Origin: JAENVU01 sp046598395
GTDB taxonomy: Bacteria; Actinomycetota; Acidimicrobiia; IMCC26256; JAENVU01
Length of the DNA: 64,000 nucleotides
Assembly (NCBI GenBank): GCA_046598395.1
Contig: JBKJIQ010000036.1
Span: 62,001-126,000 of the forward strand
Reading direction: 5' to 3'
Under the pieces are notes generated by a model. That model saw only the letters and a list, made by a program, of their open reading frames with translations. It was not told the origin of the DNA and searched no databases. How positions within the stretch are numbered: position 1 is the first letter of the stretch; each line of letters opens with the position of its first letter. The translations under genes were made by a program, and so were the position numbers. This document shows, one piece after another, positions 8,316 through 17,546 of this stretch.

Positions 8316-8828
8316 GTGTTGGCCAAAGAACTCGCGACGCTGGACCACATCTCGGGTGGGCGCGTCGAAGTCGGGCTGGGCGCCGGGTGGATGGCACCGG
8401 ACTATGAGCAGAGCGGCATGACTTTCGACCCACCCGGGGTACGCGTGTCCCGCATGGAGGAAGCAGTGACGGTGAACCTTCCCGATGCCACCGCCGATGC
8501 CACCGATCGCAAGCTCAGCTGGATTCGCGAGGCCGCGGGTGAGCGGTACGGCGATATCGAAATGTCGATCGTGGTTCCGTTCGTCATCGTCACCGACGAC
8601 CGTGAAGGAAGCGCGGCCGCAATCGCGCGAACCCTCCCGCCCGACGCGGCCGCGAATCTCTCCGCCGAGGGAGTCCTTGCGAGTCCCGATGTGTTGATCG
8701 GGACCGTCGACCAGATCGGCGCCACGCTGCTGGAACGACGGGACCGCTGGGACTTGTCGTACTACGTCTTCAACGACGACTCGCTCGACACCGTCGCACC
8801 CATCGTGGCCGCGCTTGCCGGGAACTGA
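8316..8828 (+). pseudogene. F420-dependent LLM-class oxidoreductase, truncated and internally deleted
   Basis: The frame reads LAKELATLDHISGGRVEVGL, GAGWMAPDY and GVRVSRMEEAVTV, the middle of an F420-dependent luciferase-like monooxygenase. It then skips to DRKLSWIREAAGERYGD, which normally lies ~80-100 residues later, and continues to the usual C-terminus. The N-terminal strand of the TIM barrel is also missing. At 170 residues it is little more than half the family length and unlikely to fold. Its presence is one of the signs that the organism belongs to the F420-using Actinomycetota. Confidence 0.7.
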
Positions 8829-8837
8829 GACTCAGGA

Positions 8838-10319
8838 TTACTCGAGACCACACGCGGTGCGCGCTGCGGGCGCGGCGTTGGAAATGGCCTCGCGTATTGC
8901 GTCGACGTTCACCGACGCATCCGTCAGCGTGAGTAGTCCCCGCAGCGCAGGTGCCGCGAGCAACTTGCCCACCAAACACCGTGCGGTGGCGCGTGGCGCA
9001 CCCGACTTCACAATCTCGCCGATCAGGCCGTCGTTGATCTCCAACACGTCACTGCCGTGAACGATCGCGGCATCCGGCGGCGTGAGGGCGGAGGATGCTC
9101 CCGGGTCACAGGACGTCACGGTGATGAGCCCACCCGCAACCGCGACCTCGGCCATCCCCTTCGGCAGCGCCGCGGCCCAGGCGGTGAATCCATCCACGAG
9201 ACGAGCGGTTGCCCCGGCGTTCGCACCGCGAATCGCGAGGCGAACACAGGTATCGCCTTTGCGTTGGAACGTGCGGTTGCTCGCGCCGCCCCAGCCACTG
9301 GCTGCCGAAAGTGCCGTGGCCGGCTCCAGCCGCGAGCTCAGCAGTTGATAGCCGTCGTACGCGCCCAACGAGCTCGATTCGCCCACTGCCCGCTCGCCCT
9401 TGGTGAGCTTCGCCGCCGGTACGTGGGTCGCCTTCGTGGCGTGGATCACCGAAGTGGGGTCGAGGAAGACCTTCTGGTTGAACACACCGCGGGCCATGAC
9501 CGCGTTCACCGCACGGTTCCCGCCGCCGGCGAGGAGTACCTCAATCGCCGGTGGCCCGAATCGATACGGCGCTGACGACTGGGCGCTCAAAATCGCGGGG
9601 ACCGACCCGGTCTCGGCTTCGGCGGTGGTCACGGTTGCTTCGTTCGACCTCTGATATGCAGCGCGATCGGACTTCGGAAGCCCGCGCACGTATCGCGCCT
9701 CCACGCGGTTCGCGTCACCTTCGACGATGGCGCGCATCGCGTCGGTTGAGCTGTCACGATCTGCGGCAACCCGTTTCCGTAGCGCTTCGAGATCGAAGTG
9801 TTGATCCTGGAGCACGTGCGTCATCTCGTGGGCGAGCGTCACGCGCGTGGCGACGTTGAGCGCGTTGGTACCCCGCACCACGATGACTTTCCGTTCCGGG
9901 CTGTAGTACGCCAGCACCCGCGATTGGCGATCGGCGTTGACCGCTTTCAACAGGTCGACCTCGCCCGTCACAAGCCCCAACGCGCGGAGCTCCTTGGTTG
10001 CCCGTGCCGCGCGCTTCCGGTCGGCGGCCGTGGTCTTGGCACCTACCCCAACGTCACGGCGGAACTTGGCGTCGGTGAGGAACTGCACCGGCACCGGGTG
10101 CTCGAACTTCAGCCCGCGGATACGCGCCACGTCGGCCGCGATATCGCGGAGCTTCGGGTCCCACTGCGATGGGTACGAACGACCCGAACCGAAGCCGAAG
10201 ATCCCCACTGCGAACGCCACCAGTACCGCCAGAACGAATCCGGCGCCGACCAACAGCGGCAGCTGCTTCGACGTCCGCTTGGTCCGGGCACGGTCGCCGC
10301 TCGGTAACAACTCGGGCAT
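8838..10319 (-). CDS. Membrane-anchored zinc-metallopeptidase-like protein (HExxH)
   Basis: The 493-residue protein has an N-terminal membrane anchor (about residues 17-42, LPLLVGAGFVLAVLVAFAVG) and a large extracytoplasmic region. That region contains TLAHEMTHVLQDQHFDLEAL, an HExxH zinc motif in a helix like those of gluzincin peptidases, followed about 40 residues on by AIVEGDAN, which could supply the third zinc ligand (Glu). The C-terminal half is not recognised. The ATG at 10319 has a GGAG about 8 bases upstream. Proteins like this are common and uncharacterised in Actinomycetota; the substrate is unknown. Confidence 0.75.
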   Translation of the reverse strand: MPELLPSGDRARTKRTSKQLPLLVGAGFVLAVLVAFAVGIFGFGSGRSYPSQWDPKLRDIAADVARIRGLKFEHPVPVQFLTDAKFRRDVGVGAKTTAADRKRAARATKELRALGLVTGEVDLLKAVNADRQSRVLAYYSPERKVIVVRGTNALNVATRVTLAHEMTHVLQDQHFDLEALRKRVAADRDSSTDAMRAIVEGDANRVEARYVRGLPKSDRAAYQRSNEATVTTAEAETGSVPAILSAQSSAPYRFGPPAIEVLLAGGGNRAVNAVMARGVFNQKVFLDPTSVIHATKATHVPAAKLTKGERAVGESSSLGAYDGYQLLSSRLEPATALSAASGWGGASNRTFQRKGDTCVRLAIRGANAGATARLVDGFTAWAAALPKGMAEVAVAGGLITVTSCDPGASSALTPPDAAIVHGSDVLEINDGLIGEIVKSGAPRATARCLVGKLLAAPALRGLLTLTDASVNVDAIREAISNAAPAARTACGLE

Positions 10320-10551
10320 CGCATCTCCGTTCCGCCAACGTTCGGTCTCCGCGATGGTCACGTCATCTCCTGCCCGTACGCCGGGACAAACCTGTGGGTT
10401 CCCCATCATGATCGGATCCGGATCGCTCCGACCTAAGGACCCGCACCTTCACGTACAAACCGGAGGAACCGGCCGATGACGGCAGCGGCGCCACTGTCCT
10501 ACGATCCCACGCGCACGAACCAACACCGGTGACTCACACGGGGGAACGTCG

Positions 10552-12252
10552 ATGGCTCATGACTTGGTGATCTCCGAAGGCACCATCGTCGACGGAACGG
10601 GTGCGCCCGCCCAACGCGCCGACCTCGCAATCAGCGGTGACCGCATCACCGAAATAGCCGCGCCGGGCACGCTCGGCGCGGCGACCCGCGTCATCGATGC
10701 CGGCGGTCGCTACGTCACCCCCGGATTCGTCGACCTGCACTCACACCTCGACGCGCAAGTGGGCTGGGATCCACTCATGTCGTCGTCGTGTTGGCACGGC
10801 GTCACCTCGGTGGTCATGGGCAACTGTGGCATGACGTTCGCGCCGGTGCGGCCGGGACAAGCCGCGGTCCTTGCGCACGCCATGCAGTCGGTGGAGGACA
10901 TTCCCGCGTCGTGCATTCTCGAAGGCTTGCCGTGGGATTGGGAGTCCTACGGCGAGTACCTCGACACCGTTGACACGATGCCGAAGGGCATCAACGCGGG
11001 CGGGTATGTGGGCGATGTTGCGCTGCGCACCTACGTCATCGGCGATGCCGCCTGCGACCCGGACTACGCGGCCACCGACGATGAACTCGCCGCGATGGCC
11101 CACGAAGTGGAGTCCGCCATGGAAGCGGGCGCGCTCGGCTATTCGATTTCTCGTTCGCTCACACACCGCGTGCCTGATGGCCGCTGGGTTCCCGGCACCT
11201 GGGCTGATCCACGCGAGTTCTTCCGGATCGCGGAACCGCTCGGCCGCCTGGGGCGCGGCGTGATCGAGTGCGCGCCTCGGTACAACGAGGTCGACGGCTC
11301 CACCTCGCGTGCCGAAGCAGAAGTGGCATGGATCGCGGAGCTCAGCCAGACACTCCGACGACCGTTCACGTTCAACCTGATGCAAATGAAGTCCCTCGGC
11401 CATCACTACCGGCGGGTACTCGAACTGGCTGAGGAAGCCAACCGCCACGGCGCGCAACTTCGCCCCCAGACCACGCCACGCGGCATCGGCATCCTGTTCG
11501 GCCTCGCCGCGAATACGCCGATCGACAACCTCCCGTCCTACGCCCCACTGCGCCCCCTCGACGCCGCGGGCCGCCTCGCGGCGCTGCGCGACCCAAACGT
11601 GCGAGCCCAGCTGATCGCCGATGCCACCGCCACCGACGTCTCATCCTTCGACCGCATGTACCTGATGACACCGACCACCGGCGCGCACTATTGCTACGGC
11701 GACGACGATTCCATCGCTGCGCAAGCACGCCGCGTCGGGGTCTCGCCGGTGGAGCTGTACGTAGACACCCTCATCGCCACGGATGGCACCGCTATCGTCA
11801 ACTGGCCGGTGCTCAACGAGGACTTCGATGCGATCGATGAGCTGCTGCGTTCCCCGGTGACGATCATGGGTCTCGCCGACGCCGGCGCGCACGCGACGCA
11901 GATCATGGACGCGAGTCAACCCACATTCTTCCTCAGTCACTGGGTACGGGACCGCGGTCGGTTCTCCCTGGAGGAGGGAGTCCGGCGCATCACCTCGGAC
12001 ACCGCGAACTTCGCGGGCTACCGCGACCGAGGCGTGCTCCGCGTGGGTGCATACGCGGATGTGAACGTGCTCGACCTCGACTCCATGTCGTTGCCGATCC
12101 CCGAGATCGTGGAAGACTTCCCCGGTGGCGCACCGCGCTTCATCCAGCGCGCCAACGGCATCGACCACACAATCGTGAACGGTCAACCGTTCCTCGAAGC
12201 GGGCGAGCACACCGGCGCACTCGCCGGCCGCCTGCTTCGCAGCACCGACTGA
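10552..12252 (+). CDS. N-acyl-D-amino-acid deacylase-type amidohydrolase
   Basis: The 566-residue protein begins with the short beta-sandwich of amidohydrolases (LVISEGTIVDGTGAPAQRAD), then the metal-binding FVDLHSHLDAQVGWDP and VVMGNCGMTFAPV, and near the C-terminus the catalytic-Asp segment GLADAGAHATQIMD. These features match the D-aminoacylase / dihydroorotase-like group, whose members hydrolyse N-acyl-D-amino acids or related amides. A crotonase gene follows 12 bases downstream on the same strand, so the pair is likely co-transcribed. That hints at a role in degrading an acylated or cyclic amide compound, but the substrate is not known. Confidence 0.85.
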   Translation: MAHDLVISEGTIVDGTGAPAQRADLAISGDRITEIAAPGTLGAATRVIDAGGRYVTPGFVDLHSHLDAQVGWDPLMSSSCWHGVTSVVMGNCGMTFAPVRPGQAAVLAHAMQSVEDIPASCILEGLPWDWESYGEYLDTVDTMPKGINAGGYVGDVALRTYVIGDAACDPDYAATDDELAAMAHEVESAMEAGALGYSISRSLTHRVPDGRWVPGTWADPREFFRIAEPLGRLGRGVIECAPRYNEVDGSTSRAEAEVAWIAELSQTLRRPFTFNLMQMKSLGHHYRRVLELAEEANRHGAQLRPQTTPRGIGILFGLAANTPIDNLPSYAPLRPLDAAGRLAALRDPNVRAQLIADATATDVSSFDRMYLMTPTTGAHYCYGDDDSIAAQARRVGVSPVELYVDTLIATDGTAIVNWPVLNEDFDAIDELLRSPVTIMGLADAGAHATQIMDASQPTFFLSHWVRDRGRFSLEEGVRRITSDTANFAGYRDRGVLRVGAYADVNVLDLDSMSLPIPEIVEDFPGGAPRFIQRANGIDHTIVNGQPFLEAGEHTGALAGRLLRSTD

Positions 12253-12264
12253 CAAGGAGTATCG

Positions 12265-13032
12265 ATGTCTGACGACCAAGTCCTGACCGAGATAGCGGAG
12301 GGCGTCATCACGGTCACCATCAACCGGCCTACGGCGAAGAACGCAGCAAATCGGGCGGTGGCCGTTGGGATCGCCGCGGCCATGGACGAACTCGACGGCA
12401 ACGACACGCTGCGGGTCGGGATCATCACCGGGGCCGGCGGGACGTTCTGCTCCGGCATGGACCTCAAGGGGTTTCTCAGCGGCGAACTGCCCATCGTCGC
12501 CGGGCGCGGGTTCGCGGGCGTGGCCGAGGCTCCACCGCGCAAGCCGTTGATCGCCGCAGTCGAGGGCTACGCGCTCGCCGGTGGCTTCGAGCTCGCCATC
12601 AGTTGTGACCTCATCGTCGCCGCACAGGATGCGAAGTTTGGTATCCCCGAGGTAAAGCGCGGTTTGGTAGCCGGCGGTGGCGGACTCGTGCGTTTACCGC
12701 GCCAGGTCTCACCCCGGATCGCCCTCGAGCTCGCGCTCACCGGCGACTTCATCACCGCAGCTCGCGGTTACGAGATCGGTCTCGTGAATCGAATCGTCGA
12801 AGCCGGCGAGGCGCTCGCGGCCGCACGTGTACTCGCCACCACGATCGCGGCCAACGGCCCACTCGCGGTCGCGGTCACGAAGCAGGTGATCGTTGAGTCC
12901 GCCGATTGGTCCACCACAGAGATGTTCACCCGTCAGCAGGCGATGGTCTCCCCCGTGTTCAACAGTGACGACGCCCGCGAAGGCGCGACCGCCTTCGCCG
13001 AGAAGCGGGCGCCGAACTGGTCAGGGAAATAG
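12265..13032 (+). CDS. Enoyl-CoA hydratase/isomerase (crotonase) family protein
   Basis: The 255-residue protein shows the crotonase fold marks: ITGAGGTFCSGMDLKGF (first oxyanion loop), EGYALAGGFELAISCDLIVA (second oxyanion loop) and FGIPEVKRGLVAGGGGLVRL with a Glu at a catalytic position. Such enzymes hydrate or isomerise enoyl-CoA in beta-oxidation. It follows the amidohydrolase gene by 12 bases behind an AAGGAG site and overlaps the 3' end of the opposite-strand AMP-ligase gene by 12 bases. Confidence 0.88.
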   Translation: MSDDQVLTEIAEGVITVTINRPTAKNAANRAVAVGIAAAMDELDGNDTLRVGIITGAGGTFCSGMDLKGFLSGELPIVAGRGFAGVAEAPPRKPLIAAVEGYALAGGFELAISCDLIVAAQDAKFGIPEVKRGLVAGGGGLVRLPRQVSPRIALELALTGDFITAARGYEIGLVNRIVEAGEALAAARVLATTIAANGPLAVAVTKQVIVESADWSTTEMFTRQQAMVSPVFNSDDAREGATAFAEKRAPNWSGK

Positions 13033-14364
13033 CCCGGCCAGCTCGCGGCGCTGAACCTTGCCGATCTCATTGCGCGGCAACGTTGCGATCCAATAAAAGG
13101 CGACGGGGATCTTGTACGCAACGAGATGCTCCCGGCACCGCTCGCGCAGATCATCATCCGCGATCGGGCGTCCCACCAGGAACGCCACGGGGACCTCACC
13201 GAGACGGTCATCTGCCACCCCCACGACCGCCACGTCGTCGACCGCATCATCGAGTCGCAACACTTCTTCGACCGCTTCGGGAAACACCTTGTTCCCACCC
13301 CGATTGATCACATCCCCGGCCCGGCCTTCGATCCATACGAAACCGTCGTCGTCGATCCGGGCCAAGTCACCGGTATCCACGTACCCATCGGCATCGAGTC
13401 GTTCCTCAATGCCCACTGCGATATTCGGGGGTCGCACGAGGAGGTGGCCGTGGGCATCCAGCCGAATGTCAACGCCAGGGTGGGGCCGACCCACCGCGCC
13501 GATCTTGTGGGGGAATGCCTTCGCGTCGGCCGCAGTCCAACCGATGACTTCACCGATCTCGGCCTGGCCGTAGCCATTCAAGACGTAGGTCCCGGCGAAC
13601 TTCGCCACGAACCGGGCGGCGTGGAGCGGTGACAGTGGAGCGGTGATCGATCGCACGTAACGCAGCGGTCCGAGGTCGTCGACTTCGGAGTCGATGATCA
13701 TGGTGAGCGCGGCCGGAGGAAGCACGGTCGATCGGATCTCGAACCGGCGAACGAGCGCCGCGAACACGGCGGGATCGAAGCCATCCATGATCACGAGCGC
13801 GGCGCCGGCGCGCAGTCCGAACAACGCGTTGTAGAGACCGGCATTCAACGCCAGCGACACGGGAATCACGTTGGGCGACGGTGGGCCAACCCGGGCCCTC
13901 GCCGTGGCGCGCAGCGGCCCGAGGACTCGGTCCAAGAGTTCGAGATACGCAGAGTGGGTGTGCAGCACCGCCTTCGGCGCCTCGGTGGTTCCCGAAGTCC
14001 ACATCACAAACGCCACGTCGTCGGGGTACGTCATTCCCGCACGATTCGACACCCCGACTTCGGTCACGATCGCGGCCGGTTCGGTGGCCGCGTGCACCGC
14101 GTCGACCTCTCGCATTGGGAGACGCGGGTTCACCGGTATGTAGACCCCGCCGGCGAGCCATACCCCCACCATCGTGGTGATCAGCTCCGGACCGTTCGGA
14201 AGCTGAACCGCCACTGCTTGACCGGGCGCGATATCGAGCCGCGCTGCGATCCCCCGAGCCGCGTTGCGAGCCGCGCCCGCGGTCATCGACCGGTCGACGG
14301 TGTACAACAGGTCCTGGTTGTCAGTAAACGGATGTTCCAGGAGCAGCGCGGCAAGGTTCGTCAT
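13021..14364 (-). CDS. Acyl-CoA synthetase (AMP-forming ligase, ANL family)
   Basis: The 447-residue protein has the adenylate-forming P-loop VMWTSGTTEAPKAVLH, the A5-like YVLNGYGQAEIGE, the hinge/A8 region GDLARIDDDGFVWIEGRAGD with VNRGGNKVFPEAVEEVL, and the C-terminal catalytic Lys segment PRNEIGKVQRREL. It should activate a carboxylic acid to its CoA thioester. I use the ATG at 14364; the longer frame begins at a TTG at 14385. It lies 49 bases downstream of the acyl-CoA dehydrogenase gene on the same strand, so both probably act in one acid-degradation pathway. Confidence 0.88.
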   Translation of the reverse strand: MTNLAALLLEHPFTDNQDLLYTVDRSMTAGAARNAARGIAARLDIAPGQAVAVQLPNGPELITTMVGVWLAGGVYIPVNPRLPMREVDAVHAATEPAAIVTEVGVSNRAGMTYPDDVAFVMWTSGTTEAPKAVLHTHSAYLELLDRVLGPLRATARARVGPPSPNVIPVSLALNAGLYNALFGLRAGAALVIMDGFDPAVFAALVRRFEIRSTVLPPAALTMIIDSEVDDLGPLRYVRSITAPLSPLHAARFVAKFAGTYVLNGYGQAEIGEVIGWTAADAKAFPHKIGAVGRPHPGVDIRLDAHGHLLVRPPNIAVGIEERLDADGYVDTGDLARIDDDGFVWIEGRAGDVINRGGNKVFPEAVEEVLRLDDAVDDVAVVGVADDRLGEVPVAFLVGRPIADDDLRERCREHLVAYKIPVAFYWIATLPRNEIGKVQRRELAGLFP

Positions 14365-14413
14365 CGTTGCGTCCGCCGCCTGCAATGCTCGGCGTGGGTT
14401 CGGCGCCGCGTGG

Positions 14414-15661
14414 TCATGACCGTGGGACTTCTTCCCACGGCCGATCTGACCACGGATCCATCTCGCGCGGGAGCCCGAGAACGCGCTCGGCGAGCACGTT
14501 CTTGTTGATCTCGGTCGTGCCGCCTTCGATGGTGTTCGCCCGCGACCGCAACATTCCTTTCACTTCGAGGGGCATCCCGTCGGCGTACTCAACTCCCTCG
14601 GCGCGGCGCTCCCATGCAGTTGCGTCCATTCCGATCACGTCAGCAGCCAGCGTCTGCAACCGTTGGTTCAGCATCCCCTGATGCACCTTGCCAATCGACG
14701 CGGCCGGACCGGGAGTCCCTCCGGCGCGCACCGTTGCTCGCACCCGCTGGTTCGTCCACGCCCGTATCCGTTCTTCGGAGTACAGCGCCATCAGCCGTTG
14801 CCGAGTCCGCCGATCCTCGGAACGCCCCAGCTCACGTGCGCGATCCAACACTCGGTCGATCCCGGCTCCACCAATTCGGTCGACACCACCAGAACCCTCC
14901 CCCGAGACCATCTGACGTTCCCCGGCGAGCGATGAACCCGCCACCTGCCACCCGTCACCCGGCGCGCCAATGCGCCACGCATCCGGTACACGTACCGCGT
15001 CGAGGAACACCTCGTTGAAGTCGATCTCCCCGCCGAGATGGCGTAACGGGCGCACCTCAACTCCGGCCGCATGAAGATCCACGATGAAGTACGTGAGGCC
15101 GTGACGCTTCGGAGCCCTCGGGTCGGTCCGAGCCAAACACACCGCGAACTCACTGCGATGCGCCCAGGTCGTCCATACCTTCTGACCGTCGAGCACCCAC
15201 TCATCACCGTCGCGAGCGGCCCGCGTGGCCAGGGAAGCGAGGTCCGATCCAGCACCCGGCTCGGAGAGCAACTGGCACCACCGCTCCTCGTTGCGCACCA
15301 TCGGAGGAAGAAACCGCGACCGCTGTTCCTCGGTGCCATGGGCAAAGAGTGCAGGCGCAGCCGAGTTCAATCCCAAGGGATTCAACCGACCCAGGTTCAG
15401 CGGTGCCAGTACTTCCTCCACCACCTGCGCTTGCGCGGGCAAGAGGTCGAGCCCGAGGTATTCGACCGGCCAGGTCGCTACGGCAAGACCGCTCGTGGCG
15501 AACGTGGGATACCAGGCTTCGTAGTCGGCACGCGGCCGAGCCGCGCGCAGCGCGGCGCGACCGTCGCGAGCAGCGGTGCGCCACACTTCGGGAACGTTGG
15601 CAGCCACCCACGCCGTGACGACCGCGCGGATCGCCGGGTCAGATGATGTGCGCGTCAGCAA
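14414..15661 (-). CDS. Acyl-CoA dehydrogenase
   Basis: The product (~415 residues) has the acyl-CoA dehydrogenase core: CQLLSEPGAGSDLASLATRA (flavin/substrate loop), DGQKVWTTWAH, the FAD-contact helix region, and the C-terminal NTIEGGTTEINKNVLAERVLG. It oxidises an acyl-CoA to the enoyl-CoA with electrons passed to ETF. The N-terminus is uncertain: homology begins at DPAIRAVVTAWVAANVPEVW, no ATG fits, and I place the start at the TTG at 15661; another TTG at 15709 is possible. It is divergent from the MaoC-type hydratase gene and upstream of the AMP-ligase. Confidence 0.86.
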   Translation of the reverse strand: MLTRTSSDPAIRAVVTAWVAANVPEVWRTAARDGRAALRAARPRADYEAWYPTFATSGLAVATWPVEYLGLDLLPAQAQVVEEVLAPLNLGRLNPLGLNSAAPALFAHGTEEQRSRFLPPMVRNEERWCQLLSEPGAGSDLASLATRAARDGDEWVLDGQKVWTTWAHRSEFAVCLARTDPRAPKRHGLTYFIVDLHAAGVEVRPLRHLGGEIDFNEVFLDAVRVPDAWRIGAPGDGWQVAGSSLAGERQMVSGEGSGGVDRIGGAGIDRVLDRARELGRSEDRRTRQRLMALYSEERIRAWTNQRVRATVRAGGTPGPAASIGKVHQGMLNQRLQTLAADVIGMDATAWERRAEGVEYADGMPLEVKGMLRSRANTIEGGTTEINKNVLAERVLGLPREMDPWSDRPWEEVPRS

Positions 15662-15742
15662 GAAGCCAGACTGTACTGACCAGATCTTCCCCGCGGAGCG
15701 AGCCCGCAACTCCCGACATTGACCATCGAGGACGTGCCCACC

Positions 15743-16999
15743 ATGGCTGACGTGATCACCGACTCCGGCGTCGAGGCGCTGCGCCGACGTATCGGTGTAG
15801 CCCGCCCCCACACCCGTCCTCCGCACTATTTCGCACCGAACGAGGACGCGTTCCGCCACGTCGCCAACGCATTCGGTGATGACAACCCGTTGTGGTGCGA
15901 CCCCGCGTACGGTGCCACTACCCGCTGGGAGGGCCCGATCGCACCGCCGCACCTGGTCGGCGGAGACTCGCTGATCGGCGAGGACGAAGTCGGTCGCCTC
16001 GAGGGCGAAATCCGCGAACTCATGCGAGGCGACCCACTGGGAGGGGTCCACGCCTTCTATTCCGGATCGTTTCGCGAGTGGTGGAACCCGCTACGGCCCG
16101 GAACTCGGGTCGGCCGGCGCAACGCGCTCGTGGGGGTGCACGACAAGACCGGTGAGTTCGCCGGCCGTGCCGTCCACGAATGGTCAGCGGAAGTGTTCGG
16201 CGTAGTCCAAGGTCCGCTGCTGGCCGCGCAGTATCGACTCATGATCCGCGCGGATCGCGAGGAAGCAACCCAACGCAAGAAGAACGACACGATCGAACTA
16301 CTCCCGTACACCGACGAAGAACTCGCGGACATCGATGCCACATTGGCAGGCGAACGCGACCGTCGCCGCGGTGCTGTCCCGCGCTATTTCGAAGACGTGA
16401 AAGTCGGTGACGAACTCGAGCCGATGGTCAAAGGCCCGATGCGCGTGACCGACATGGTGTGTTGGCACGTAGGAATGGGGATGGGTCTGTACAACGTCGC
16501 GCCGTTGCGCCTCGGATACGACCAGCGCCAACGGATGCCCCGGTTCTTCCGGCCCGACGCGCTCAACATTCCCGATGTCCAACAGCGCGTCCACTGGGAT
16601 GCCGAATGGGCGCGCAACGCGGGGAACCCGGCCAGCTACGACTACGGCCGTATGCGGGAGACCTGGCTGATCCACCTCTGCACCGACTGGATGGGCGATG
16701 ACGCGTGGCTCTGGAAACTCGATTGTCAGTTTCGAAAGTTCAACTACGTGGGCGACACGCACTGGATGCGGGGTCGGGTCACGCGCACCTACCGGGCCGA
16801 CGGCGGTCGGCCCGCTATCGATCTCGATGTCTGGGGGGAAAACCAACGCGGCGACACCACCACTCCCGGTCACGCTTCGATCCTGCTGCCGTCCCGAGAG
16901 CACGGTCCCGTTCGACTCCCAGACCCACCGGGGAACGCGACCACCTGCCAGGAGGCCCTGGACGCACTCGCCGACCGATTCGATCAACCAGCCGGCTGA
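15743..16999 (+). CDS. MaoC/FAS1-type hotdog dehydratase-domain protein
   Basis: The 418-residue protein carries two hotdog modules. An N-terminal MaoC-N/FAS1-like dehydratase domain (PPHYFAPNEDAFRHVANAFG, PIAPPHLVGG) is followed by a second domain from about residue 210 (PRYFEDVKVGDELEPMVKGP). Proteins of this kind hydrate enoyl-CoA in fatty-acid or steroid side-chain degradation. It faces the acyl-CoA dehydrogenase gene, whose enoyl-CoA product it could use. The ATG at 15743 is preferred over the upstream TTG. Its stop overlaps the next gene's ATG by one base (TGATG). Confidence 0.82.
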   Translation: MADVITDSGVEALRRRIGVARPHTRPPHYFAPNEDAFRHVANAFGDDNPLWCDPAYGATTRWEGPIAPPHLVGGDSLIGEDEVGRLEGEIRELMRGDPLGGVHAFYSGSFREWWNPLRPGTRVGRRNALVGVHDKTGEFAGRAVHEWSAEVFGVVQGPLLAAQYRLMIRADREEATQRKKNDTIELLPYTDEELADIDATLAGERDRRRGAVPRYFEDVKVGDELEPMVKGPMRVTDMVCWHVGMGMGLYNVAPLRLGYDQRQRMPRFFRPDALNIPDVQQRVHWDAEWARNAGNPASYDYGRMRETWLIHLCTDWMGDDAWLWKLDCQFRKFNYVGDTHWMRGRVTRTYRADGGRPAIDLDVWGENQRGDTTTPGHASILLPSREHGPVRLPDPPGNATTCQEALDALADRFDQPAG

Positions 17000-17499
17000 T
17001 GCCCACCTGGACTCCCCAGGACGGCGGTCCATCACCCGCTCGCATCGGCGCGAGAATAAGCACTGTGCGTGTGGAGATCGGACCGGTATCACGGGCAAGT
17101 GCCCAAGCGTGGTTGGACTACTGCTCGGGCGTGGTCACGGAGTTCGTCGGCGCTACGCCCCCCACGATCCCGGTTCCGGCGCTGGAGACATTCACCGAAC
17201 TGATCGAAGGCTGGCGTCAGGCAGTGACGGCCGCCGCTCGGCAACAGCGTCCATTCCACTGGACCGGCGAAGCGCCAGCCGACCGCGTGGAGTTCCTCAT
17301 GAAGGCGCTCTACGAAACTGGCGTCGCCGTCGAGCAAGACAACAAGACCGGCGGGATGGGACTACGCCCCGCCGCCGCCGACGAGTTCCATTTCGTCCTG
17401 CTCGACCAAGTACTCACCGCGCTCGAACACGAGAGTCGGTCGAACGCCGAGTTCGTAGCGACCTTGCGGAATGACTGGCGCGCGGCGCGGCCGAAGTAG
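16999..17499 (+). CDS. Hypothetical protein co-transcribed with the MaoC hydratase gene
   Basis: The 166-residue protein starts in a TGATG overlap with the hydratase stop, which implies coupled translation. It has no signal peptide or membrane segment and an ordinary soluble composition (for example SAQAWLDYCSGVVTEFVG, VEFLMKALYETGVAVEQDN). I do not recognise the family. A shorter start (GTG at about 17065, VRVEIGPVSRAS) is possible because the first ~20 residues look poorly conserved. Context suggests a role in the same acyl-CoA pathway, without direct evidence. Confidence 0.6.
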   Translation: MPTWTPQDGGPSPARIGARISTVRVEIGPVSRASAQAWLDYCSGVVTEFVGATPPTIPVPALETFTELIEGWRQAVTAAARQQRPFHWTGEAPADRVEFLMKALYETGVAVEQDNKTGGMGLRPAAADEFHFVLLDQVLTALEHESRSNAEFVATLRNDWRAARPK

Positions 17500-17546
17500 C
17501 GGACCGCACATCGGTTGGGCTCAGCCGAGATGATCGTGAAGGACGA